A stretch of 64,000 bases of DNA from Varroa destructor. Its lineage: Eukaryota > Arthropoda > Arachnida > Mesostigmata > Varroidae. Position 1 is the stretch's first letter; the number at the start of each line of letters is the position of its first letter. The notes below the pieces were generated by a model. It ran no database searches. It saw only the letters and a list, made by a program, of their open reading frames with translations, and had not been told where the DNA came from. Positions 1 through 10,856 of this stretch are shown in pieces. The stretch spans positions 20,631,557 through 20,695,556 of the forward strand of contig NW_019211456.1 of NCBI RefSeq assembly GCF_002443255.2, in the 5' to 3' direction. The position numbers and the translations under genes were made by a program.

Positions 1-2300
1 AAAAACGTCGCATAAACATTTCGCTTAAAAATGCTAAGACAGAGAACTTGAATTAATCTAGAAGATGCTGATATCAAACCAACATTCAACAGCTTCGTAG
101 ATTTCGACCATAATTATCTCGAATTGTGTTTATCGAACTTTTTCTATGGCTGAAATTAATAGCCTTTGTCATGATTCATCAAGAGGCAGTACCGACGATT
201 AGTTAATTCACTTTTTTTCATTTATTTGCAACCAACAAAAGTAAGTTTGGGGTACTTTTTGTTTGGCTAGTATTTTTATATAAAGGTATTTTTTTGTACT
301 TCAAATACTTATATAAATAAATAAAGCTAGGTTCATAACTGTTTCTATATACAGTGCTATGAGTGGTCTAACTGAACGAATTGCTTTAAATTATCCTAAA
401 ATGAGGTTAGGTAACGAGAAAAGAGCTCTGAAAAAATGTTTAATGTAGCTGTTATTAGACTGAAAACATTGCTTTATTAAGCCCCCCGCCGTGATACCAA
501 AACGCACACGGGGTGATTGAAGGTGGCCTCAAAGCAGGCCTCGTTATGGTTGCTTTTAACAAATAAGAAAAAAAAAGCCAACAATATAAACTAGGTAATC
601 GTAATTAAACATGCAATATGCTTTAAAGAGCGTAAGGGACGGCCATAAGTGATACTGTACCGAAGCGATATATATGAAGTCGGCCTACGAGTAATGCCGT
701 GTTCTAACTTACCCAACTTTAGCGTCATTGTTCCTGATTCGAAATACGTCAAAGAATAAACAGTATAACGACATATAGCTTAGTAAAATGAAGTCAAAAT
801 ATGACTTGTTAATGATAATCGAGTAGAAATGCCTAATCTTTTTTACCTCGTCTTGCCAAATAAAATCTGCAAGAAAATAAAAAATTGTTAAAACGTGCTA
901 GCATAATCGTCCCGAAAATCCGTGTTGCTATAAAGTCGTGACTAGCAGTAAGAAGAAAAAGCAATTATAGCATTAGGCAAACAAGAACTTCAATCAAAAC
1001 TTACGGAAAGCGAGTTAGCCGTGCTTATCTATTATCCATGAAGGGCTGGTAGTTAGGGTCGTGCAAAGGATTATTGCTAACTGATCAAAATTGCTACGGT
1101 GCCAGAAAAAAAATTCTAACAGGCAGTATGTGTTATAGCTACCTAGTCGGTTGGTGTATAATCAGACGATTTGTGATAGGAACGAGACGCGCGTGTAGCT
1201 CCTATCGAGTTGATTCTCCATTCCTTAAACCAGTCGAATATTTATCAATATTGTTAAGGATATTTTTCGAGGAAGTAATAAGCGAATCATAAAAGCTGAA
1301 CATATCTGTAAGCAAAAGAGTGGAAACCCATGGCCAGATGTACGAGTTATATGCTTATTAGGATAGCTTGCAGACGAGTGATCATCGCATGATTAGTTAA
1401 TGACGAAGACAATAGACAGTGTATTGTGGAAGACGCAGCATATCGATGAAGATGATAAACCCTATAAATGTACTAAAGAATATTAGCTGAGGAGATTGTC
1501 CATGAATACATACAGATACTGAAACTCGAAGAAGTAGAATAACGCAGCGCTCTGTAATTAATAATTAGATCGACTAACGTAAACTAGTGGATGAAAATAA
1601 GACAACGATGAAATACAAACAGATGCACAAAAAATGATCTTAGAAAAAAGAAACATAGATTGAACCGATGATGACGATGGCGTCTCAGGTAAATCGTATC
1701 ATTTCACACTGCCCACATACGATTGATAAACCATTAGCAGAGACGCTGCTGTCGACAATATAGTACGCTTTTTTAGGTAGCGCTTTACGCTAATACTACG
1801 CTTAAGCAGCGGCTTAGAAAGCACCGATTTCGAAAATGTTGTCTTGTTGATATTCTTTTTTCCTTCTCGGGATAAAGACAAACGCGAAATAATTAGGCGA
1901 TAAACACGAACGACATGCTTTCACTATCCTCTATTGCAGTGTTTCGTGCCTCGAGGCGTTTGTTCGTCTCGTTCTTTTAAATTTTTTACTGAAACAGCGA
2001 ATAGAAGCGAAGACGAATCGGCAGCAACGGTCACTTCACTACAACCAAGCCCGTCGGGTTGTCCACTGTGATCGGCGTAGCCACACTGTTTTTTTGTAAA
2101 TTCTTTGCCCTTTTTAAAGCACAGAAAGTTCCAAACAGGCGAATAAATTTCTAGATTTGAGACATTACACCTTGTTTTCACCGCTGTTGTTGGTAATGAT
2201 GGTCTTCTACTTAATCGTTGCCTAAGAATTACAAGTCTGTTACCCAAAAGCACATTTGGTCTATGTAATACCATAATACGTTTCCCGCTGCTGCGGAACT
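1..2300. other. AT-rich non-coding stretch, no gene seen
   Basis: Both strands are broken by frequent stops, and the open frames (longest about 116 codons, on the minus strand at 1924-2274) show no recognisable motif or convincing splice borders. I see no RNA gene. A 14-base string shared by about 1671-1685 and 2312-2325 lies next to a GT-like site in both places, but the upstream copy has an in-frame stop just before it, so I treat it as chance. Confidence 0.5.
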
Positions 2301-3226
2301 ATGGACGAAGGTGATGACGATGGCGTTAGCTCTGATGCCTGGAGCAGGTAAGTCTGTCGCAGTCATTGACGTATTTGTTTCTCCCATCGAGCTACAGTGC
2401 TTTACTTAACATACTATAGCTAGCCCAAGTCTCGGATAACTGTTTTCACTTAGCGATCAGCTGCTGTAAAAGTGCTGTTACTTCTAGTTGCAGTAACAAC
2501 AAGGACGGGAATAATACCTTTGCCCATCGGCAATTCTAATTTGTAGCTATAAAGTCTTGTTTTAGAAGTCAGTATCACGAAAGGCTTTTGCCAATCGCTA
2601 TCAGTACCAATGTCATTAGGGCTGTTGTTACTATAATTATTAGCATCGCTATAAGGTGACGAATCTCAGGATAAAGAAAACATTTTCCATGAATGTCATG
2701 TAAACGAACTATCCAAGGACGACTTACAGATACAGGAAAATAAAAACAAGCTTCTATTCAGATCGCTTGCAATTGAAATCGAAGACGACTTTAGTCAAAG
2801 ACTTTTGAATGCAGCACACAACATATGCTTTGTAGCAACTGAAGGGGTCACAAAATAGCAAAGGTCCATTTGAAAATAGCAAATGATTTAGCATAATAGT
2901 GAATAGAATTTCGACTATGGCCGGCTACGACACGTACAAGTCAAGGGACATCCAACGGCATGCAAAAGTGTTACGTACTCGATGTGCTATGGAATATTGA
3001 AACTCGAAAATTACCTCTACGAGAGGTAGTAACACCGAAAGGATTAGATATTGGTAACATTACGATGGGTGAGGAACACATATCCTATACTTCTTATTGA
3101 TTGTATATAATACTTGGATATATTCCCTATTCATTTCTGGTTCTCTGTATTTACAGAGTTGATACTGTTGCTGCTGCTGATAAAACTGCGGTCAGTTGTC
3201 GCATCCTATATAGGAGTTCCCGTTAG
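2301..3226 (+). CDS. Possible small two-exon gene (or first two exons of a longer one), unknown product
   Basis: Exon 1 (2301-2347) starts with ATG and encodes an acidic peptide, MDEGDDDGVSSDAWS, ending in a consensus GTAAGT donor in phase 2. A strong acceptor (pyrimidine-rich, ending TTTACAG) lies at 3156. Joining the leftover AG to the next base gives AGA (Arg), and the frame then continues VDTVAAADKTAVSCRILY to a TAG at 3224-3226. The phases therefore agree. A GTCAGT donor at 3191 could instead end exon 2 at 3190, which would mean more exons downstream. I recognise no family. The evidence is the splice borders, the phase match and an amino-acid composition unlike the surrounding AT-rich noise. 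A chance pairing of exons remains possible. Confidence 0.32.
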
Positions 3227-6200
3227 ACACTACTCTTCTCAAAAGAATGCACGCTTTTGTGATCCATGAAAATTCCATAACGCAGTATTCACGTAAATCA
3301 AGTCAGCACTATACAACTATCCGAGACTTGTCCGAACGTTTGGTCATGGATATACATCATTACGCTTTTTGCGAACGGTGTCTTCATTTGCCCTACGTAA
3401 TTATTACCACTAGTCTCAACTAGTCCCGCTTCTAGTTAGCAAACAGATAATTACGACGACGATACAACAAAATCGTACAAGAACATATGTAGCAGCATTC
3501 TCTACGTGAAAGATGCAGTTCTACACAATGTGAACAAATGACAAGTGACCAGCTTTATGATCTAGTCGAGGTTGATTCCGGAAGTCATCTGTAGAAACTG
3601 TTAGGTGGCCAGGTAACGGAGACCAAGCTATGTGATACAAATACTTCTCACGTACCAATAATGAAGCTGCCGGCCAATGATTCGTGATGTACGGGACATA
3701 CACATTATATACATGGACATCACAGGAATCGTTTCTTGTCGACGTTTCGGCGGATTGATAGTTATTGCTAATCCTACTGGTCGTGTCATCCGATTCCCCA
3801 GAGCCAGACGATGTATCTACAATCGATGCTCTCCATATGAGGAGATGCATAGGACTTATAGGATAAGCACTGTTCATCAGCCGCCCTGATACTAAATGGT
3901 CAAGCCCAGCTTTCACGCGCAGAACTCACTCGACGCAACGCTATAGAAAGCAATAAGAACGTCAATGACGCCAACAATTTTGTTCCTATGCCACGTTGCA
4001 GCATTGATTTAACATCATCATCTCACAACATAATTAGGTGGAATTTTGTGGTGTTCCTTAGGTCCGTGGACATTTGCTGTACATAAAGGTAAGATGTCAC
4101 ACTCATTTGTCTTCGATGTCACTTCGACAGATTCTGCACGGCAGATGTACGTGTCTAACTTTCTGGCCGCTGGATGACAGTTTGCTTCTTCAAAGTAAAG
4201 CACCGCCTTTTATCGCGTGCGTCGAGCTACGTAATACTTACAAGAAACTCCAAATCATAAGGTACTTTCCGTCTAGTTAGCTCTATTAGCCCTCAATTAT
4301 AATACCTTTTGGATTATTTGTCAACACCCACGACGTTTTTTGTTATTAAACCATTTTCAGCAAATTATAACCGTCACTATCATTGTTCGTATTTCTTATC
4401 TGTTTATCTCTCGTTCGTGTGACTGCTCTTACCCAGTGCATTTCGTCTCACAACGCTACGATCACAAAGTGAATCATTTAGCTCTACTCAGATCAACACA
4501 AAATGCTGTTGTTATGGTCACAGTGCCAGGCGTGTTGATGAAATCATCTCGGGCGGTAAATAGAAAATAAATCAGCGTATTCTGTCGGTGATTCGCCTGT
4601 CAGCTAGTTGCAACTTTTTCTTTCCACTACGGTTTCTACACTCATCTGTTTAACGGATTGCCCACTTGTGGATCGCAGTCATTTGCACAGACATCTCTTC
4701 TGCTTTGCTTCGATGATCCCGACTAGGAGACTAACGTTTATTTAATAGCTGGTAACAAATGTCAAAATAATTCTACTTCTATTTACCTAAGACCGTAATA
4801 CTGCACTAAGCACATATTTGGTTCGGACCTTCAAAAGTAATGTTTTCCGCTGTTCGAAGTGAAAAAGTGATAGATATCTACTGTTTCTATCTCTGAAAGC
4901 GTCCTTACCACTGATTTGCTTTATCAGGACAACAAATCTCCATCCAGCTATTTGTTATACCTTCAACAAGCAAAATAAATACAATATGTTTTTGCTGAGC
5001 GGGTGCATCAAACGAAACATAAAGCTATGCGAAATTTCCTCTCACAAATACCAATCGTCCAGCATCCTGTGAGTGTTTGGTTCAACTACTAATGAAATTC
5101 AGTGTGTCTTTTTTCAAATTTCTATTAGAAATAAGTTAGGTTGGTAAGCAAGCTTCCATTACCTCCCCGCCATCCGCACGGTACAAAGTAAGGAACGAGA
5201 CAACCGAAAAGACAACTACGGCCTTTGTTCAGTGAGTCATTGGAGGTATCTTTATCGAGCGCCGTCTTCTTTGCACCAGCGAAACGCGAAGATGGCCGAC
5301 AAAAATATGAGAACATAGGATGGGAAACATGGGACATTCATACGAAACGCGCCGATTATCATCATAAGTGCCATCCTACAACGAAACGTAATAAGAACAA
5401 CCCGGGAGGGACCCACACAGAAAACGTAGCCAATCAGCAGCCGCATGCGCAGAAATAACGATAATGCTGAATATTCAGAGATACGGCTGAATTTATGTTT
5501 GCACTGGTACACTTTTGTTAGAAGTAGATTTCCTAAAGGTGTTGTCAATTCAGTTCTTTTTTCGCTGTCCTTGAAACCTTCGCCGTAATAAAGGGTAAAA
5601 CAAACTGGATTAAACTTCTTTTCGCTAGTCTTTCCGTAACGCTAAACCCTGCAATCGGACTGAAATAATAACGATTTCTGTTTCTCAGTCTGAGGGGATA
5701 CCGAACAGCATTTCTGATACATGATGGTTATTGGACTAGCCAGTTGTCAAAAACGGACACAAAAGACCCTTGTCCACAGCACACTTAAATCTGACACGAT
5801 TTCAGACGAACACAACGATTGGTTTACCGCGGACAAATGTGATGCATAATGTTTATAGAGATAAAAGCGTCAAGCGCACGTTGAATAGTGGTTTAAAAGG
5901 AAGCCGATCTGAAGATGTCACCTCGTTCCGCTGTCGCCAAATAGCGAGCGCCTTTTGGCGACTTAAACAAGCAGCCAGCATCATTCTAGACGAAACTGAG
6001 AGAGATACGATAACGCAGTAAACTCTACTATTTGTAAATTGTCTATTTTGTCTGGGATAGCACGGAAGGAACGATTTTTGATGGCTCGAAATGTGAATAA
6101 TCGAAGTTGCAAGTGAACGAAAACTATCTGTTACCAACTGGTTGGCCAGGAAACGATCTAATAGATTTGGCAAAACCTGTCGAAAATTTAGCTGCATCTT

Positions 6201-7485
6201 CATGACAACACTAAGCCCATAGTCGTCATGTACTTCAGGGGTTGGTCACCTCTTAAGAGCTAGGGTGTATAAGCTGGTTTTATATAACTGATATTTTAAA
6301 AAAGGAAATTTTCAAGCGGCAACGAAGTTAGCGCTGCTGCTTCAATTTCGACTGTTTTGGAGTAAAGTGGCTTACGCCTAGCTTTGATGAGAGCAAAAGC
6401 TGACTGCCCGATTTAACTTCCAGTGTAGTCAGATAACGTTCGAGTTCTTATCGATGCCGAGTAGTAAGAATCGTTTCGATTCACTCTAAACGTAGAACAC
6501 CTTTTGTTGAACTATACGATATTCTCAAAGGTTCAAGCGGCTCCGGGAGTTAAAAAGTATCGCTAACAGCAACAATTCTGAAAAATGAAAACTAGTCATG
6601 CTGGTAAATGTAACAACGGTACAACAATTTTTAAGGCGTTATCTATTTCAAACTGTTCAACTGATTGTGATTTCAAATAACCTGACCTATCATCTTCATT
6701 ACTTGTGGCTGATATTACTAGACACGCCTGCTGAATTTGTAACGCCATTTTCTTTAGAGGCATTTGGGTGCCGTCGTTCGCACTGGTCGACAATGCCGTG
6801 ATATAGGGGTAAGGTACGAAGCGGAAGTATTCATAATCAGACGGGAAAACTGTAGAAAACCAGTCGTTATAAACGCGATAACGACCCAAACAACTATTGT
6901 GTTAGGTCGTATTTGTAGCACACACTCGAACAACTTAACAATTAATTAACAAAAAAACAAAGTCGACCATTCGTCAACGATTCTGTGCATCCCCCCAAAA
7001 ACATTAGCTGTTCGATGAGCTCGCAGTTTGAGCTTACATGTAAAGCCGTTACGAGTGCTAAAGCTCTAACCGTTAACGCTCTCAAAAAGGAAAAGTTACA
7101 TTATCGATTATGTAATGTTAACTGTATCCATGTTCGCAGTTAGCTACTTTGTTCTACGTGAATATGGCATATAGTACTGTTCATAACAGTGCTTAACTAC
7201 GACAACAAACTACGCTCTCTATTAGCATCTAGCCGACATCAGTAAAATATCTGCGACGCCAACACGTCGACTTTTTCGTGTACGATTTTTCCTACTATTT
7301 CGAATCAATTTAAGTAAACCAGTAGGAAATGACAAAACAACTTTTTGACGAGAGCAATTTGCTTCCAAGCCAGAGCGATTTCGATCGCGTCAGATATGAA
7401 ATTTGCATTTTGGTTTCCTTAACCGACCGGACCTCCCAATCAATCTCACGAGCTTGCTGTGCTCCAACATCGGTGGCACTTGACT
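3227..7485. other. No supported gene; weak coding-like patches
   Basis: A 131-codon minus-strand frame lies at 3521-3916; its Ser/Asp-rich middle could be an exon, but the borders are weak. A plus-strand frame at 4363-4556 sits between a TTTTCAG acceptor and a GTAAAT donor. At 5125-5337 a 70-codon minus-strand frame overlaps open frames on the other strand. None has a recognisable motif. I see no RNA gene or transposon. Confidence 0.35.
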
Positions 7486-7626
7486 ATGCACGCTATCAGC
7501 TATTCATTTCTTTTGTTTGTCAGCACGGCCGGATTGGACAGTTCGGCGATGGACGCGGGAACAGGTGACGTGAACTGCACTCCATCTGCGCCCATTCGCT
7601 TCGTGTTCGATTACAAGCCAGACCCG
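7486..7626 (+). CDS. Candidate first coding exon of a secreted or membrane protein
   Basis: An ATG at 7486 opens a frame whose first residues, MHAISYSFLLFVSTAG, look like a signal peptide: a short n-region, a hydrophobic core and small residues before a plausible cleavage site. About 30 polar residues with one Cys follow (NCTPSAPIRFVFDYKPDP). The frame could leave through a GT donor after 7626 (GACCCG|GTAGTT) or stop at 7645-7647, which would give a 53-residue peptide. The stretch is clearly richer in GC and CpG than its flanks, as an exon would be. No family is recognised and no downstream exon could be joined. The signal peptide is seen in the sequence; the exon status is inferred. Confidence 0.28.
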
Positions 7627-8916
7627 GTAGTTTCCCTACAAGCGTGACTCATCTATCGCTCGTGCCCGTCGAACTCATGAACCTCCATCTTCGGTTGCTT
7701 TCTGTGGGGTGCTATTTTCACAGCTGATCTACCTGGACTGCATAGAGCTCTATGGTAGTTCTATGGCTTCCCTAAACGCAGAAGAAAGGTAATATATAGA
7801 TATGCGTAATTTGCGATTGGGCCTTACAGGCGGAGCATTGTCCAAGCTGATATTCGAAACGAGTAAAACGATGGAGCGACCATGATATTTGCCGCCTTAT
7901 AATGATTATACTGCATAGGTGTTTCATGTTGATAATCATCGCTGAATATGCTATTACATATTTGCCAATTCACATCGACTTATGCTTCCTTAAGAAGATG
8001 TAAACACATTCGAGCTAGCTTAGCGGTAGTAATGTATAATCCATAATGCCTAATGTGCACCACGTGAAGTTATATCAAGTGCTTAAGATTCAAAAACACA
8101 ATATCAGATGTCATAGTTTGTCGTCCAGTAAAGCCGGCGCAAGATTGCAAACAAACGTTTATCAAGTAACAGGTACAAACAACGGTCTGGGAAGTAAACA
8201 CAAGAATATGTGTAATGTTGAGAATTTTTCATTAGGTCTTCCTGCTGCCACCCGATACCAAGCCGGATTATACTTGAATGGACTTGCAACCCACTTATAT
8301 ATTCTAGTTATGTGTTATCACGTTATAATCCCAATTTCCGTATTTCTGTAGCTGAGAGCAGAGGCAAAACTTAGACCGCTTTTTTTTTTATTTCTCACTT
8401 TTTGTTCCCCTTAGTACGAATACTCGATATCGGTGTATCATAGTAATTGATAATATCTCGGAGATTTTCTCCAAACTGCATCTATATAGGTCGTATGTAT
8501 GTAGACTCGAGGACGCTACTCCACCCATTTACAAGACTACAACCGCATCCCCTTTCACAGCACTATCCCCGCCCCTTCAGTTAAGTACAGTTCGGGATAG
8601 TTGATTGTTAACAGCAACGGGTAACTAATAGAACAAACGAAGGCTGAAAGCGCTCACGGCAAACATTCAGCGATAACAGCGATCCTTAACGGCAACGGTT
8701 TTCGCGCGCGACCGTCGCCGCAGTCTACGACGGAATCATCAACGTAAAACGATTGTATGAAGGAGCACAACTCTCTGTGTTTTCGGCAATGAGTCCCTTT
8801 CGTGCATGCTTGCTTCGCTTTGTTTGTGTGTTGGTTACTAAACAACGGCGGATTTTCGGCGCGTAAACTTGACATCATCATCGGCTGCTGCTACTGCTGC
8901 GATATTTTCCTCTTAC
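7627..8916. other. Intergenic or intronic sequence, no gene seen
   Basis: The first half is AT-rich; GC rises from about 8640. The frames here (101 codons on plus at 8046-8351, 75 on minus at 8654-8881) show no motif and no good splice borders. A run of ten T lies near 8381. Confidence 0.4.
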
Positions 8917-8926
8917 CTTTCGACAT
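8917..8926 (-). CDS. Candidate tiny first coding exon (MSK...)
   Basis: On the minus strand CAAAATG, a start context common in arthropods, begins a ten-base reading frame encoding Met-Ser-Lys that runs directly into a consensus GTAAGA donor. The upstream side (8927 to about 10.8 kb) is GC-rich and CpG-rich, as expected of a promoter and 5' UTR. The following exon was not found; it would lie below 8900 on the minus strand. Ten bases is very little evidence, so this is a pointer for transcript data rather than a firm call. Confidence 0.18.
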
Positions 8927-10007
8927 TTTGGCGGGATCTGTCGTTGGCGAGAACAGTTTGAGACCGCTGTCAGAGGCACTGTTTGAGAGGAATCACTGAC
9001 GTGCACCAACCGCTAGAAGGTGAGCGTTCGACACTAGTCGATCGCTACTGTCCTAACAACACTGCACAAACTAGTTCATTGATATCCAATGATGTCGGCT
9101 AAACCCGTATCTCACTTGCCAACGGTCTGCGTTGCCAATTAACTGTCTCGTTGTTCCGTTGATTAATCCTTGAGAAATTAGTCAACACTTATCACCGTAC
9201 CCACAGATGCTAACACAAACACACATAAAGTACTAAACGTACCCTATCACACCGTACACGACGTCAACGATAACTAAGCTAGCTAACTCGCTAACTTGAG
9301 ACTGGAAGACACGCTCTCACAAACACCCTCAGATCTTTGCAAAACGAACAAATCGCACAATTCGAAGAAATAACAAGCTAACTCCACTAGAAGCCGTGAA
9401 CTGACGCACCATTCGCACAAGCCAATGCTACTGTCGCTGCCGGACAGCATCAAAACGAAAACATTGAGACACGCACTGTCGCTGTTACTATTGATGAACT
9501 AGCGCGTCAACGAGAAGATAGACTCGTCCAGTCCAACTCGTAATAGCAACGACCGCTGATCGTCGTTCATTCGCCGTGTCCAACAGCCAGCGCCTCCTCG
9601 TCTATCGGAGAACAAAAAGCCAGTAGTAAGCACCAGAGGCAGCAGCGGAGGTCTGCCTGTCTGCCGGTAAGTTCTCGTAGAGAGAGGAGGCTGTGGCGCT
9701 TCAAAACAGAGCGGCCCACAGCAGCAGACACCAACTGCGACCGAAGCACGAGCGACCCATCGGCCGAGCGGGTGGGTGAGCGAAGAAATGGGCAACCCAG
9801 TCAGGCGGCCAGTGAACGAAGCAAACACCACTCACTATCGTTGCCTGTACTACCACTGGTACTGCTGCAAGGAAGAAGCACAAGTTGAAGCAGTGGCGGC
9901 CATGTCCTACTGCCAGATCCTTCTCCCTAGAAGACGACGACAGCAACAACAAGACCAGCCTTCATTGAAACACTCGCACACGAAGTGCCTAGCCGGCAGC
10001 GGCAGTG

Positions 10008-10030
10008 GCAGCAGCAGCAGCAGCAGCAGC
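10008..10030 (+). repeat. (GCA)n triplet microsatellite
   Basis: About 7.7 uninterrupted GCA units, preceded by related imperfect GGCAGC/GGCAGT units. On plus it lies in a frame that reads it as serine; on minus it reads as cysteine in one frame. Neither frame is supported as a gene, so it is recorded as a repeat. Its length may vary between individuals. Confidence 0.85.
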
Positions 10031-10236
10031 ATACGAGCAAAATGGAGTGGAGACGACAGGCAGTAGTAACAGCAGCAGCGACAAGAGCTCTAGGCGCAAC
10101 TTCAGCTTCGTGCATAGCTGCGGACCCATCTGCCAGTTGAAGTAAGGCAGAGCACCACGGTGTGGAATAGAGAAAGAGAGAGCTGATAGGGCTGACCAGC
10201 GTTACCGACGGCAACGACAACAGCAATGCTTCTACT

Positions 10237-10350
10237 CTAAGTCTTCTCCACGAAATCTTCTTTCCGCTCGCGCGTCTCACGGCTGCCAGCAGCATCGTTG
10301 TACTTGGGCAGCCACTGCGGCTCGTGCAGGCCAGCTAGTGCGTCCAGCAT
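10237..10350 (-). CDS. Candidate short coding exon, unknown product
   Basis: The minus-strand ATG at 10350 opens a 37-codon GC-rich frame ending TAG at 10237. It reads MLDALAGLHEPQWLPKYNDA and then a charged Arg/Glu/Lys-rich tail. A GTGAGA donor lies after 10281, so the true exon may be only 10281-10350, leaving in phase 1. The composition looks coding, but I recognise no family, and the surrounding block has open frames on the other strand too. It could be a first exon or a short upstream frame in a 5' UTR. Confidence 0.25.
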   Translation of the reverse strand: MLDALAGLHEPQWLPKYNDAAGSRETRERKEDFVEKT

Positions 10351-10856
10351 GGTGCGAAGTGACCACATAGAAGCTTAGTACTGTTTGGTTGTGTGGGAGT
10401 ACTTCTAATAGAGTACAGACGTGTGAATTTGGTTAGCTGCACATTGACAATACTGTCAACCGTAGAGATGGCGCTGGTTATGGTGCATGTGAGAGGAGTA
10501 GTCTGCTGGTCCTGGCGTACGGGAGGAACTGCCAATGATGAGCTAACATTATGATACTCGCTGCAGAATGGCGATAGAGAGCGAAAACGTGCCGGTACGC
10601 GCGCGAAATGAAGCCGGCAGCAAATCTATTGACGGATGACGGCAGGCTTCAGAATAGTAGTGAACGCGCGACGACGACTTGGACTGCGCGATGCGGAACC
10701 GGCATCACGTGCGATGGTCTGTTGGCGCATCTCAAGTCATTGACGACTACAGTTAAGCACGACGCTTTGGAACGCGAAAATGCGGACGGGTCTTTGGGAT
10801 CGTTGAGATCTGAGCACAAGCGTGTAAAAGTAATTGATGATACTGAGAAAAATTAA

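Larger units (their letters stand above)
8927..10856. other. GC/CpG-rich block with triplet repeats; probable promoter/5' UTR region
   Basis: This is the most GC-rich block of the window. It contains a perfect GCA run, many CAG/CAA clusters around 9600-10080, and several short coding-like starts. On minus, an ATG at 10350 begins MLDALAGLHEPQWLPKYND, which either stops at 10237 or leaves through a GTGAGA donor after 10281. On plus, an ATG at about 10042 has an AAAATGG context. Also on plus, a GTAAGT donor at 9667 could end a non-coding first exon. An 82-codon plus frame lies at 10608-10856. These alternatives conflict and I cannot choose between them. The composition suggests a start region of a larger gene, perhaps read in both directions. 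Confidence 0.35.

Noticed and set aside
1699..2274. Minus-strand open frames of 60 and 116 codons
   Set aside because: No motif, no splice borders and no compositional contrast with the flanks.
5132..5152. TTAGGTTGGTAAGCAAGC, resembling a mariner terminal repeat
   Set aside because: No second end, transposase fragment or TA-flanked unit is nearby; similarity of this length is likely chance.
6380..6412. AGCTTTGATGAG string resembling the 3' part of arthropod miR-2
   Set aside because: The miR-2 seed is absent and no hairpin forms with the flanks.
9499..10295. Several minus-strand open frames through the triplet-rich block
   Set aside because: They read CAG-type repeats as poly-Cys and similar low-complexity strings, overlap one another in different frames and have no motif.
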